Assembly: GCA_004154925.1 (NCBI GenBank)
Contig: QJNS01000042.1
Span: 310,001-374,000, forward strand
Direction of reading: 5' to 3'
DNA length: 64,000 nt
Source of the DNA: Monosporascus cannonballus
Lineage: Eukaryota; Ascomycota; Sordariomycetes; Xylariales
Position 1 is the stretch's first letter. Every line of letters starts with the position of its first letter. Below are positions 23,429 to 36,371 of this stretch, in pieces. The position numbers and the translations under genes were made by a program. The notes beneath the pieces are model-generated. The model was not told the origin of the DNA, did not search any database, and worked only from the letters and a program-made list of their open reading frames with translations.

Positions 23429-26400
23429 TTATCTCCCTTGTTCTTGCTGGTATGTTTTTTTAATGTGGTTCCCGCGCAATTTGCGGATGTTCCCGAGTTT
23501 TGTTAAACGGTTAACGCGTTTTACGACATTGTTTTTAATTACGCTTAACGAGATCCTAATAAGTTTATTTTCCTTACGTACTTTTTATATTATTTTTTTG
23601 CCGTTAATTTTTGTTTCACGGTTATCCGTATTTAGGAAAAAAAGAGTACCGAAACTTTACGTTTATGTTTTAAATTTTTGTACGTTATTTGTTTTTAAGC
23701 TACTTTATGCTTTTTGTTCCTTGCTTATACGTTATTTATACGTAGATTAGATTGCCGGTTTTGCAGGTTTTTTTTATTTCGCGTAATAAATGGTATACTA
23801 ATATAAAAATGATAAATCCCGTTACAAAGTTTTTTTTTTGCGATATTTTTGCTTTTTTTCCGCACTATTTATTAATTTACGTTACAAGTTAAATTAATAC
23901 CCGTTAATAATTATATTATGAAGGTTTTCGAAAATTTCGTAAATATAATTTAGGCAGTTAAAAAAAATCCAGTTGTGCCAGAATTTAATGTATAAAAAAC
24001 CGAATAATCGTAGGTTTTAAGTACGAAATTTCCGCGTAATATTAACGTTATTAATTCGTATGGTAAATGGTTATATTTATAAATATTTAAAAGTAATTAA
24101 ATGACTTTGTAATTGAGATATTATTTTAGTAATTTTTAATTCTTTTAATATATTTTATTCGAAAATTACTGAAATATTATTTCAACGTTTAGTTACAAAA
24201 TATATAAAGTTATTCCTAAACGGCTTTTTTAAATTTCTTATACCGTTTATATGTTATCCGGCTAATATTTTTAAGCTGGAGTTTTATAACTCCGTTTTCG
24301 GATAGTACGTTAAATTTAAGGTCCGTTATTAATGATTATATTGTCGTATTCTTTTCGAATTATTATAAAGCTGCCATATTTACGAATTTTTCGAACGGTT
24401 TTTAAATTGATTTTACGTAACTTCATAATTGTAATTAGATTTTGCATATAAAAAATTTTCTTATTTTTTTAATTTAAACTTAAAAAATATTTTCAATTTT
24501 AAATTCCGGTTCATTATTTTTTTAAGTATAATAAAGAAGGGTTACATATTTACGTTAATTTGGCATAATGAAGAGTTACGGTTTACGTACTTTAATAAAT
24601 TAACATACAAATAAATATAAATTATTTGCAATAAATTTAATTTAGTAAGGTAAAAATTAATTATTTTAATTATTTAATATTTAATTCAATATTACCTTAA
24701 TTTTTTTGATGGCCTAAAAATAGTAACATTTTTAGGGATAATTAGATTTTATTATTAATTTTGTATCTTTTAACGATAAAATAACGTTTATTTGCTATCT
24801 TTTCCTTGGTTTTCTCAGTTACCGTTATCGTGGCTTCGGCGAATTCCGTATTTCTTTGTTATTTTTTAATGAAATTTTTCGTTTTTGTGCAAAAACTTTT
24901 TTTTGCTGCGGAATTACTTTTTATTAGGGGAATCAAATTCACGTAATATCCGTAAAATAAAAAAGATTAATTTTATCGCAATTGTATTTCGATTATTAAG
25001 TACAAATATTGCCGCCAGAAAACTTTTATCTTATTTGTATTACGAATATATTCCGAAAGTTTATAAATAAGTTTAAATTTTTTGAATAACTATTTTCGTA
25101 ATATTATGGGTTTTTAGGTAATATAAAATAAAAAGGCGCTATTTTATTTTTATTAATTTGTAAAATGTAGTCCAGAATATTTTTGTCTAATTATATTTTT
25201 TAAAATTTATAATAACTTTAGGGAAAATATAAATTTTTTAATATATTTTTACCAATATTTCCGTATAAAGTTTTGCGGTTATTATATATATTGTTTTTAA
25301 AATTAATATTTTAAATAATTAATTTAATAAAATAATTAAAAAATATAAATTATATTTAACAATAATTAATAAATCGGTTATAAAATCGATTATTAATTTG
25401 TTATAAAAGTATTCGAAAATCGGCAATAATTTTAATAACTTTTTTTTTGTTTTTTATATATTGTTTTGTCCGTATACGTTATAATTCCTATAACATTATT
25501 ATATTTTACGATATATTTTTAATTAAAATGGTTTTTTGAAAATATTATTATCGTAATTCTTTTGCCACAATAATGTATTATATGGGAATCGTAAATATTT
25601 TATATTAATGGTATTTTAAGCTGTTTTGAATTTGGAATTTAAAGGCATTTTTAAAATAAAAAAGTTTTTAACCTTGAAAGTATATTTTATAAGCGATATT
25701 AATAATTTTAATTTTGTAAAAAACTTATATATTTTTTATAATATGTTTAATAATACGGTTATAATGGTTGCTATGTTATAATATTACTTTTTAAAGTTTT
25801 TAAATATTTTCGTATTACTAAAATATTTGTATTTTCTGAAAGAACCAGTTATTTTTAATTTTAATATTATTAACCGTTATTATATTTGTAATATATTTCC
25901 GATATTTCCTAAATAATATAAATAATTATTTATGTTTTTTTAATTTACATTTTCGTACGGCTTTCTGATTATTGCGTTTGTTCATAAATATATTGAATTT
26001 TTTATGCGAAAATATATTGGCCTTAAGATTTAAATGTCGGGTTTAAAATTTAAGTTAAGAAATAAAACGGAATAATTTCTTTAATTATTTTATTTAATCT
26101 TTTTTTTAATTGCTCAATAATTTTAAAATATTTTGTATTTTTGTAATCGGAATTAATCTTATACATGGTTATTATATTACATATTTCCATATTTCACGTT
26201 TTTAAATAATTTAGTATTATTAAGAGAATGTATTATATATTTCGTAATTAATTTTAACGGAATCTCTTTTTTTACATTAAAATGTAACCGGACATAATTT
26301 TTTTAATTTATTAACTTAAAATAAGTAGTTTTTTTATATTATTTTTAAATAATTTGTCCTTAATATTATCAGTTCTTTAAGATTTTATTACATTAAAATC

Positions 26401-28500
26401 GGTTTCGTTATAAAGGCGTTTTTAAAACGTTCGAACGTTAGTTATTTTTCTCTTATCAAAAAAGGTTTTTTTCCGGATTAACGTTATTAACGGTACCGAT
26501 ATATCCGCATAATAAGTTATTAAATCGCGGTAAAAGTTTGCGAACCTTAAAATATTTCGAATTTCCTTAAATGTTTTAAAAATTTCTTATTTTATGAATC
26601 GCGCGTAATCTTTCAATATTTATTCGTATTCTTTTTCTGGCGTTAATAATAAATCCAATATATTTTATCATTTTTATAGCAAATTTGTATTTAAAGATAT
26701 ATAGATTTAAAGCCGCTTTTTTTTAAATGGCTTAAAGCTTTTTTTATTTTTTATATATAATTTTTTGGATCCGGAAAAATAAGGATATTTTTTATATACA
26801 TTAAATAAAAAACATTAAGGTATTTTTTAAAACCTTATTCACGTATCGTTAAAAGGCTTCAAAAACTTTATATAAACTGAATAATATTACCAGTTATTCG
26901 TATAAGCCGAACCGCGTTCGGAATGCTGTTTTTTATTCCTTTTTCTTTAATTTTAATTTTATAAAACGTTATCTGGATATTTATTTTCGTAAATTACCTA
27001 ACGTAAAAAAATAACTTTCAGGCTTCCGAATTAAAAGATAAAAGGTAATGGTTTTTTTCGGTTATAATATTTAACGACCGATAATATTCATAAATACGTT
27101 TCGTTTTTGGATTTTTTTATAAGTAAAAGTGGAACCTCTACGGATAAGTTATTTATGCGGATATATCCTTTATTTAAAAGCCTTATCAGGGTTTTTCTTA
27201 AAGTTAATAATTCGTTTTTAATTATTTTATATATAAATGATCATCATACTGGCATTTCTTTTCTTATTTCGTTTTTATGAAATAAAATTATATGGTCCAT
27301 TCCGGGGCGGGGTTGAAATAAAATATTGCCTAATTTTTTATCGAATGATTTCCGAAACGTTTTTAATTTAAACGGGAAATTTTCGTTAATTTTCATTTTT
27401 TAAGCATTAACGTTTTATTAATATTGACCAACATAATGAAAAATAACTAAATTTCCTATTTAATCCTTTTAATTTTTTTATCCTTTAAAATTCTGCCCCG
27501 AAAAAGGTAATTAAAATTCTTTTTACTTTACGAATTGTTCATACCTTGTTTCCTTAGGTTTCGTGTCTTTTTTCGTAAACCTTTATATGATTTATTACGC
27601 TTACCGTTAAAAAATGTTTTTATATTACGTATACGATATTGTAACATTTTATATAGGGTTTTCTTAAAATCAAAGGGTAATTAAGGTTATTAATAATATA
27701 TACGAATATTCTGGTTTTAAAACCGTGAATATTTATCTTTATATATGTTATTTCCTTAATTTCTCCTTGCCCTTATCGGTTTTTTTTCGAACTTTTTTTC
27801 ATCCGCGTAATTTTATTGGAATACGTAATAACCGTAAGCGTTTTATAAACGCTTCCCTTATTGCAGTAAAATATTTATATCTTTAATTAATAAAAGTTTT
27901 TATAAATCTTTTTTACTTAATATGTATATCGATAGTAAATAAAATGCCGTTCATATTTTGTTTTACGACCTTTATTTCGGCCTGGGTCGCCTTTTGTTTT
28001 TAAACCTATTAATATTTAAAAATTATTTTTTTCCTTTTTCGTTTTTAAATTCCGAATTTTTAATTTCATACGTTTTTAATAAATTAATCCTTTTTTACGG
28101 TTTTTTGCTAATAAAAACGGGAAGTGGTTCGCCTTAAAATTAAGACGCTTATAATATAAATAAAGGCTTTTTAGTTTATAAACGTTTCGTTTTTTTAAAA
28201 TTATTTATTACGTATATTATATCGGCATTAAAAATCAGGTTTAAATTTTTTGCTTTTACTATTTTATTACAGAAATACCCATTATGTTTATATCGTTATT
28301 TGGGTTATTTTCCGCTGGTTATTACTGTCCGATTTAGTTATTAGAAAATTATTCTTTTCTTTTGTTACGTTATTTTTTAAGGCGTCCGGTAATTTTTATT
28401 ACTTTATTTACTTAAACAATATAATATTTAAGAGAATTGATTAAAATTAAACCTTGGGTAAATTTTTTATTTAATACTTTTTCTTAAAAAACGTAAGTTT
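23429..28500 (-). pseudogene. Family C pol and C-terminal tail
   Basis: Minus strand. RT is recognised at about 26700-27250: GYIRISNLSVEVPLLLIKK, then a FV-x-Y-R-x-L-N equivalent, a downstream GSAYTNNW block, and the catalytic box near 26775-26800, where YLDD has become YIKN. Integrase should lie at about 24450-26000 but is badly decayed. The end (23440-23750) is a lysine/arginine-rich tail with few stops, containing KRVNRLTKLGNIRKLRGNHI and ending just before the purine tract. Protease is placed at about 28000-28800 by order only. Confidence 0.75.
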
Positions 28501-29354
28501 TGTTTCGGTCAACTAAATAATTTCTTTCGTATTTATTAACATTTTTTCTAATAAAGAATAAAATAACGAAAATTTCGTATTATCGGTTTATTTTAAGTTT
28601 CCAAAATATTTCGTTATTTTTTTATGTTAATTATTATATTATTCGTATAGTACCTAAAACACACCGACAGAGTTAAAAATATTATTGAAATTTCCGGTAA
28701 TATAATAAATAATAACCGTACGTTATATATTAATTTCGAACTTTTTATATATAACATAAAATTACTTACGAATTCTTTTTACGGAAATAACGTTTATTTC
28801 GATTTTATAAATTATAAATACGTATTATTTAGAAAGTTTCTTTTTTGTCCCGTCGAACTTTTCCGGCCAAAATAATGACTTTTATTTAATTCCTATTATT
28901 AATTCGATTATTCGAACGCTTTTTGCGGAATATCTTAATTACGTTTCTAACTTTGATTAGGTCGACAAAATATTGGTATTTATAAAGATTAATACGTTTC
29001 GAATTTATAACTAAATAATAAATTTTTGCTAAGTAATTAAGCCGTTTTTGAATTATTCGTCCGTTTATATTAGTTTTTTATTTATTTTGTACAACGTTTT
29101 TATATGCTTACGGAATTAAGTTCCTTTTTTTTATATTTCTCCAATTAATACTTTATCCGTTATTTTATAACCCTTATTAAACTTATTTAAATTTGCGTTA
29201 TAACGTTAAATACCTTTTGTAACTTTAGGTAAATAAGGGTTTTTTATTAAGCCTCGTAAAAAACGTTCGAAAATTCTAATATCTAATTCCGAACGTTTTT
29301 CCTTTTGATAAATAATGAACTAGAAAATTTGTAAAAGGTTTTATGTAAACGGTT
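28501..29354 (-). pseudogene. Family C gag region
   Basis: Between the presumed protease and the 5' LTR on the minus strand. AT-rich, with no zinc knuckle that I can defend. Called gag by position. The first bases inside the LTR (AACCGTTTACATAAAACC, minus strand) are the conserved leader. Confidence 0.45.
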
Positions 29355-29516
29355 TGCAATCAATTGTTAATAAGAATTTATTTTCTAATTAACAAAAAGG
29401 AAAAGAAAAACGAAAATACAGTTAAATATGTTCGCATATAAGGCGTTGCGCTAATGCTGCTTGGTATCGGCGTTTCTTCGGTGCTCCATAATAGGGCTCC
29501 ATACAGCCCTATCACA
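29355..29516 (-). repeat. Family C 5' LTR
   Basis: 162 bp from TGCAATCAATTG to CCCTATCACA. It is more mutated than the left copies; the U3 end (29440-29516) is well preserved. Confidence 0.88.
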
Positions 29517-31079
29517 TTAATCGAAAAAACGAAACGCAGAAATAATACAAATTTATAATAATTACGAAGTATTTAATTAAGTATTAAGGAGAAATTTTAA
29601 AATAATAAACGAAAAAATAAAAGTCAAAATATAAATGTAATATTGAAAATAACAAGTCAACATTGAATTACTCTAAGGCGTTCGTTTATTTAACTTTTAA
29701 GTTAAATTACGAATAAAAAATACAAATAATTAAGTGTTTTACCGGCTTACAAAATATAAAAAAACCTTTTTAAATTTAATCGGCCTAATTATTTAGCGCA
29801 TTGTATTGCGATAATAATTAAAATCGATTATCGAAAATATACCTAGCATATTAGAGACATTAAAGGAAAAAATAATAATCAAATCCGATATACGGCTAAT
29901 ACCAATGTTATTTGATATAATAATACTTTTTACGGCACGGAGCCAAACGCTATAAAGCTTAAGGTTATTTATAGAAAAATTTAGAACCAGACCAAATATT
30001 TTAATTAAAACAAAATAGAGCACAGAGTAACGTAATGTAAAATATTTAAAAGATCTCGTTAGAATGACTGGAAACCCATGTCCACAGAATAATCCAAAAA
30101 AAAATCAAAAAAACGAAAATAAACATTTTAATATAATTTGACCTCAGTAAATACCAGGCACTCTATAACGGAAAGTCTAATAAGGAATGCGAAAACCTAG
30201 GAATTTAACTTAATAAATATTGAAAATATAATAAAAAATGTTTAAAAAAAATTTGCGAATATAAAAATTAGATAGAAAAGATTTTTTTCGAAACCCCTAA
30301 TCGATACGGGAAAATATATGCCATATATTATCGACAACGAAAGTACCCTGATTATAAGAAATTAAAATAATTTATTTACAGAAGAAATATTTATATATAT
30401 TATAAAATATTCGATTTCCTAGACGAATGCCGAAATGATAAAAAGAATAAATAATTTTATAGATATTTTCGATTTTATAACCCTGAAGAATATTTATTGA
30501 TTAACCCCAATAAAGAGCTGGTCCGAAAAAGTAAAATGGCCGTAAAAAGCCTTGTTTGTTATTATAAGTAATATAATTACGAAACGGAAAGGAATTAATT
30601 TAACTTATAATAAAGAAATATTATCAAAACGTTATTAGAGATTTTTATTTTTAATCAGCATTTATTATTAACCTCAACGCAAGAAGCACTGTCAATAAAA
30701 AATACCTTAATTTATACGCGAGCTTTAAAACGATATTTAATACGATATATAACCTGATATAATCGAAACCATGGGAAAGTAATTAAGGTAATACGGAAAA
30801 AGAATTACAAAACAATTAAGAATAATTAATAAAATTCGAAAAAAAATAATAATGCCGGTAATAACGGTAGATTTAATAGCTTAACGCGCTATATACAAAG
30901 TCATAGATAAGGTTTAACAAATTCGAAAAAGACTTAAAAAGAGATTATTTGTAAAAAAGCTGCAAAATAATCGAACATAAAGAAATTAAAACGAATTCAC
31001 TAAAACGGCTTTAAACGCGACGATAAAAATTACTAATGACTTTATCACTTTAGATATAAAAATCGAAAGGTATTAACAT
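29517..31079 (+). pseudogene. E4 gag C-terminal part and linker
   Basis: Continues E4 gag. From about 29620 it aligns with E5 gag 40880-41430. The zinc-knuckle region is near 29930-30010 (QTKYFN-N, cysteines lost); E5 keeps CNRV here. Beyond it, 30100-31079 is a linker of about 1 kb present in E4 and E6 but deleted in E5. Many TAA stops. No separate gene is visible. Confidence 0.7.
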
Positions 31080-33160
31080 ATGATAATAATAGATTGCGAA
31101 GCTTTAGGCGGAAATTATATTTTATCAACTATAATTAATGGGTTTAAATTATTATAAAAATATAAATTAACAAATTATATCGCAACGAATGGCGAAGGTT
31201 AGTAATTCGCTTACGATAATAGGAAAATTATATAGCGATATTAGTTATTTCGAGAACTTTGTCCAACAACGATAGTAAATAATTACTTTCGATATCAGTT
31301 CATTTAAGAATTATGATATAATTTAAGATTATTATGGATACGCCAATACGAACTTTTTTAATAAAAGGATTAGACAAGTAAGGTTTACCACAGATTATGT
31401 TAAAGAATAAAAAAAGAAAAAATTAAGATCGTATTATGGGATCGAAAACGGCATTAAGTCCAGGCATAAAAACATAATAAAAAGGTTATTATCTAAAGAC
31501 ATATACTATAAAAAATAAGTATTAAAAAATTCCGACGTGCCGTTCTTATTATTAAAACTAAATTAAAATAACTAAATAACAATTTAAAATAACAGCTCCA
31601 GACGTTAAAAGGTTTAACCAATATATTATAATAATATTTCCTATAGCAGCAACTATTTAAAAGGCAATTTGATACGAAATCACCAGAACATAACAAATAA
31701 AACTATGAAATAATTTTCAAAATAGGATTTTCGACGGAAATTTACCTTATTTACAACCTTAACGGAAATAAATTGCGCGCTGTTAAAAAATACCCCAAAA
31801 ATCGGTTATAAAAGGAATAAATTCGACCCTTAAAATTACCAGCAGAATATCTAATATTCTTTATATCAAAAAAGAACGAAAAATTATAATTGTAATTAAT
31901 AATCGACAACTAATCCATATTATGACAAAAGATTAAATATTATTACGATTAACTATGGAAATAAAGGGCCGAATTTATAGAACTAAATAATTCATAATAT
32001 TCGATTTTGAAAATGGATATAACGTTATTAAAAATAAAGGAAAATACAAATAAAAAATAACCTTTAGTACAAAATACGAATTATTTAAATATTTCGTTAT
32101 ATTAATAAAATTAACGAACGTACTAATAATTCTTTGACGAATAATTAATTATGTATTTCGAAAATTTCTCGATATTTCCGTCGTTTGCTATCTCGACGAT
32201 ATTGTTATTTCTTTTAAAAAACGAAGAAAGTATTTATAAAATAGGTTTACAAAAATTTTTAAGTTTTATAAAAACCAAAACTATTTATTAATACATAAAA
32301 AATATCAATTTTACGTATAAAAAAATAAAATACTTACGATATATTATTACTTTAGGATATATCAAGATAAATCGAACAAATTTCATTATAATTATAAAGT
32401 AATAAACGTTTATTACGGTTAAAAATATGTAGGCATTTTTTAAATTTGGTAATTATTACAGTAAGTTTATCTTGAATTTTAGCAAAATAATTATACCTCA
32501 TATTCATTTTATAAAAAAAGGTTAAAATAAACGTATAAAATAAAAAAATATTTTAAAAATTTAAAGATATAATTATTAACGAACTGGTATTAAATCCGTA
32601 TGATTTAGTTTAACCCGTTAAATTCAAAATACGATACTTCGGATTACGGGTTAAACGTAATAATTGGACGGGAAAATAATAGAGGCAAATTATAATATAT
32701 TTTATTTTTTTTAAATAAGTTAAAGGGAACGGCATTTAATTACGGTGTTTTAAATGAGGAATTTAAGGCCATTATTATGCCCTTCCGATCATTTAGGTAT
32801 TTCTTAAAAAGAAATTTATAGTAAGTTAGAATTTATACGGATTATTAAGTTTTTATTCGTTTTACTATAACTAGGGAATTTATAGGACGATAATTAAAAT
32901 ATACGAAAAAATGGGCGAATTTTGATTATGTTATTATTTATAAAAAAGGTTCAGAAAACGGTAAAATTAATCCTTTAAGCAAACAACCAGATTTCGAAAG
33001 AAATTGGTTAAACTTAGTTATATAATTTTTGATACCATTACCACGAGATATTTACGCTTGCCACAAATTGCGATAATTCGGGCAATACCTTTTGATATAT
33101 ATCAGAAAGTCCAGCAGTATAAAAACGGTCGTCCAAAAAACCAAAGAACGAACAAAACAC
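31080..33160 (+). pseudogene. E4 protease, RT and RNase H
   Basis: The protease starts at about 31085 with IIIDCEALGGNYI, equivalent to the active-site D-[CS]-G-A, and ends near 31320-31350 with the ILGLPW-like region. RT covers about 31600-32500; its catalytic box VVCYLDDIVISF has YLDD at 32189-32200 intact. RNase H follows at about 32570-33010 (SDYGLNAIIGREN, then RIYTDYQVF). The connection to integrase keeps a 76-codon clean stretch at 33004-33258. Stops remain, so Pol is dead, but it is one of the best preserved copies. Confidence 0.9.
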
Positions 33161-34760
33161 AAGTTTCTAAAAAATACCGGAAAGGTTTAATACGAAGTAT
33201 ATACCAATATCAGTTACATAAATATCCTGAAATCTATAAAAACCGAAAAGGGCTTTAACATACATATATTTTTTCTTAAATAAAATTAACGCTATAAAAA
33301 TTAATGTAACAATATAACGTTTGTGCCAAAATAAAATCTCGACGACAAAAGCTATAAAGGAAATTATAATTATTATTAATTGCAAAACAACTATAATATT
33401 TAGTTATATTTCGCTTTATTACCTAAATTTTTATACGATGAAATCTTATTAGAAAAATATATTATAATAGTATTGTCGTACTCGTCGATTGATTTACGAA
33501 ATTCTTCTATTTGTTACCATATCATAAGGACATTGAAGTGGGGCGGGGTGTTACACCCATGATCAGAATCGGCTGATCAGAAAGCCCGAGTTTCGCATGT
33601 ATATTAAGAAGTTCTTTTTCACCATGGGTTCAACCCCGAGGCATCACCTGCAACCATCACCACTCAGCATGTCTTCCGTCATTTTCAGTCATCAAGGTTC
33701 AACACCATTAATACAATCGAATTCAGTTCTTCATTTTTCGACAGTCCCATTCCGTACCGTGACATAAAATGGTTATCCGCATTGATCAAGACCAATTCTC
33801 CTTACCCCAATTCAACATAAATGCCGAATACATGGCATATATCTTCTTTAAATATATTTTCAGTATGCACGATTTACTAATAAAGACTATTTCAAATAAA
33901 AGATTAATATTTGCATCTAAGCTTTAACAAGGTCTTAAAACATAAATCAGCCTAAATCATAAATTATTTAACATATTCCAACATTAAATAGATAAACAAA
34001 TAAATCGAACGAACTAAACTTTCAAAACTTATTTACGATATTATATTAAATACAAAAAAATAGGTTAAAAGCTATATATTGCCCAACTAACCTATAATAC
34101 TCCTTATTACAAAAACATCAAATAACATTTGCAAAGGCAAATTTTGGTTCTATTTCAAAACCTTCGAAAGAAGAACGCGATAACGGTCCAATTAATATTA
34201 AAATAATTAGTATATCGGAATAATTACGACAGTTATGTCAAGAAATAAAAACAGAACTGGTATTTGTACGAAAACAAATAAACTAATATTACAGCCAAAA
34301 AGGTTAAAAAAATTAATTCTCGAAAAGAAGAAAATACTTTTCCTTGTTATAAAAAATATTCAAATAAAACGCCACAGGAAAAAGCTCGATTTCAAATATA
34401 TTGGTGCCTATAAAATCGCTAAGAAAATCTCAGAAGACAATTGCCAATTAGAACTTCCACCAAAGGTTAAACTTCATCCAATCTTTTATATTCCCTTATT
34501 CGAATCAGCAGTAAGTACAATCAAAATATATACGCAATAAAACGATATCAAAATAGAGGACGAAGAATTATATAAGGTGGAAAGAATCTTTGGCATACGA
34601 AAATAAAACCGATTTAACCAATATTTAATTAAGTAGAAAAAGCACCCGGATTCCGAAAACATCTAAGAACCTGCCAAAAACCTTATAGGCGCTTAACGCC
34701 TACTAAAACACTTTCACCGGCGGCAACGGGATCAACGAAAAAAGATTCCCAATTAAGGTC
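33161..34760 (+). pseudogene. E4 integrase and chromodomain
   Basis: The zinc-binding start is at about 33170-33250, the core from about 33440. The core is split by a 281-bp insertion at 33534-33814 within the FLPYHKDINAEYMAYIF region. The C-terminal domain (34235-34540) is open: KNIQIKRHRKKLDFKYIG, then ELPPKVKLHPIFYIPLFE, the typical GPY/F-type end of Ty3 integrase. The chromodomain follows at 34560-34700 with ELYKVERIFGIRK and HPDSEN. Confidence 0.9.
33534..33814. mobile_element. 281-bp MITE-like insertion in E4 integrase
   Basis: Ordinary base composition, flanked by a 4-bp duplication ACAT (33530-33533 and 33815-33818). The uninterrupted site is visible in E0 (about 535-550). The ends are imperfect inverted repeats, TGAAGTGGGGCGGGG on the left and the complement of TGAATTGGGGTAAGG on the right. 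Inside are an 11-bp odd palindrome GGTGTTACACC and two TGATCAG copies. No reading frame is convincing. A non-autonomous DNA transposon is the best guess; a small LTR (TG...CA ends) is the alternative. Confidence 0.75.
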
Positions 34761-35347
34761 ATTAAGAAAGATCAAGTTAAAAAAATTAATAGGCGGGATA
34801 AAAGAAAAAACCTCGACCTCCGCGCGTTCTTATTTGTCCAATTCATCCATTAACTAAAGTCCGCAATTAATAATTTTAACTCCTTTAACGTAATGAACTT
34901 TTATTTCGAGATAAAAACAAAAAAGTAATTAATAATCTTGTTAATATTACGTTATTTACGTACTAAATCTTCTTTTAGCTTTTCTTAAAGGCCCAAAAGA
35001 GTTTCCTTTATAATAGGTTTTCCGCGATTTAAACGATATTTTCCTCCTTAATACGAGGTAAAATATCGATTAAAACGCCAGAACCAACGCAGCGACGACA
35101 GCATTTAATATATTCGCTATAAAAATGAATTTCTTTAATTATTTAACATTTAGTATTATTTTCGAAAGAAATGGATCCGGTATAACTTCAAAACCAAATT
35201 TAACAATATAAACAGCCAGAAAACCTAAGCTTTCTCATTAATTAAGACAACTACGAAACTTCCGGTTCACAATACGACCTGCTATAATATAAAAGATTAC
35301 TTACTCGGAGAGAAAATTTTTAAGCACAAAAATCTTAAAAAAATTCG
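34761..35347 (+). pseudogene. E4 post-chromodomain tail
   Basis: The 0.6-kb family A tail between chromodomain and 3' LTR, with GC-richer islands (34720-34870, 35080-35110). No recognised domain. Confidence 0.5.
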
Positions 35348-35718
35348 TATTACGACCCAACCCAAAATCGGTCGCAAAAAACCATTGGACTCATATAAAA
35401 AGGTTACGTAATTTAAATCCCTCCTGGCATCAATATCAAAATAAATCCATACAAAACCAACCGAATCCAACAATGTTAAATCTATAATGATATGAAAATC
35501 TACTAAAAACCGAATGAACCTTTAAAAATATATATGTTCGTTATTTTCATAATCTAAATAACTTCAGCTTGCAATAATAATTCGTTACACAAGGCACCCT
35601 TGGTATTACGAGACGTAACACGTTACTATATCTATTACTCAAAATCCCACGATACTTCTACTAACATAAACCCGTACGACTAAGGTTCAATAGTTGGTTA
35701 AACCGCCTAGCCGTCACA
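35348..35718 (+). repeat. E4 3' LTR (family A, U3 type 2)
   Basis: 371 bp from TATTACGACCCAACCC to CCGCCTAGCCGTCACA. Same length as the 5' LTR and less mutated. Confidence 0.94.
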
Positions 35719-35990
35719 GAAATTAATTTTGCATATAATATTGCCGTTATCGTAAGAAAATTCCTAATTTTTATCATTCCTAATTATATAAGATTTTAAT
35801 TTGTATTTTAATAGTAATTTAAACCTATTAATTACGTTTAATAAAACATAATTTCTGCTTAAAGCTCCGCAATCCATTATTGTGATATATTAATATATTT
35901 CAATTTATATTTCCAAGGCAGCAATGTTATTCACGGTTTTCATCGTCGTGTTTAAAGCTTTTTTGGGGAGTTTTTTCTAATTCTTTTGGG
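35719..35990 (-). pseudogene. E1 protease N-terminal part
   Basis: Minus-strand E1 sequence resuming to the right of E4. It aligns with E3 20320-20545. The element continues past the solo LTR at 36367. No clean active-site motif is readable. Confidence 0.65.
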
Positions 35991-35995
35991 TTTCG

Positions 35996-36366
35996 TATGA
36001 CGGCTATGCGGTTTAACCAACTATTAAACCTCAAGTCGACGGGTTTATGTTAGCAGGAATATCGTAGGAATCTGAATAATAAATACAGTAACGTATTATG
36101 TCTTATAATACCAAAAATGCGTTAAATAACGATATTATATTATAAGCTAAAGTTATTTAAATTATTAAAATAATAAACGTATATATATTTTTTTTGGCTT
36201 AATTATTCGGAATTATGCCGTTGGTCGTAATTACGATTATTTAGGATTACCTTTGATTATTAATGATTATTAGCTTGGCAGTGATTACCGTCACGTGACC
36301 CGGAAGGTGGCCCGTGCGCTCCCTGCCTGACCGTTTCTTGAGACCCGAGCTTGTCGGGTCGTAACA
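35996..36366 (-). repeat. Solo LTR (family A, U3 type 3)
   Basis: 371 bp from TATGACGGCTATGCGG to CGGGTCGTAACA, with a perfect duplication TTTCG (35991-35995 and 36367-36371). Element coding sequence lies on both sides, so the internal part was lost by LTR-LTR recombination after insertion into E1. It contains GTCACGTGAC at 36290-36299. The U3 end is almost free of RIP. Confidence 0.93.
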
Positions 36367-36371
36367 TTTCG

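Larger units (their letters stand above)
22891..29516 (-). mobile_element. Family C Ty3/gypsy complex with an inverted LTR
   Basis: Three 162-163-bp LTRs are present: 22891-23053 (plus), 23266-23428 (minus) and 29355-29516 (minus). The last two bound a full minus-strand element of 6251 bp with a purine-rich tract next to the 3' LTR (about 23429-23445). The first faces the opposite way and is separated from the second by 212 bp. That spacer begins and ends with the same 5' leader found inside the right LTR. No target duplication was found. This is a rearranged locus, not one clean insertion. Confidence 0.82.
15382..35718 (+). mobile_element. E4: family A chromovirus carrying two nested insertions
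   Basis: Two 371-bp LTRs of U3 type 2 bound it. Flanks are GTAAT (15377-15381) and GAAAT (35719-35723), a target duplication with one mismatch; E3 around 20310 shows the empty site. It sits in the E1 protease. Removing E3, the family C complex and the 281-bp insertion leaves about 6.68 kb. E4 is among the least mutated copies: RT keeps YLDD and the integrase C-terminal frame is open for over 100 codons. Confidence 0.9.

Noticed and set aside
23373..23750. 125-codon plus-strand open frame with hydrophobic composition
   Set aside because: It is antisense to the lysine-rich tail of the minus-strand family C element and overlaps its 3' LTR; the hydrophobicity is the expected shadow of AAA/AAG codons.
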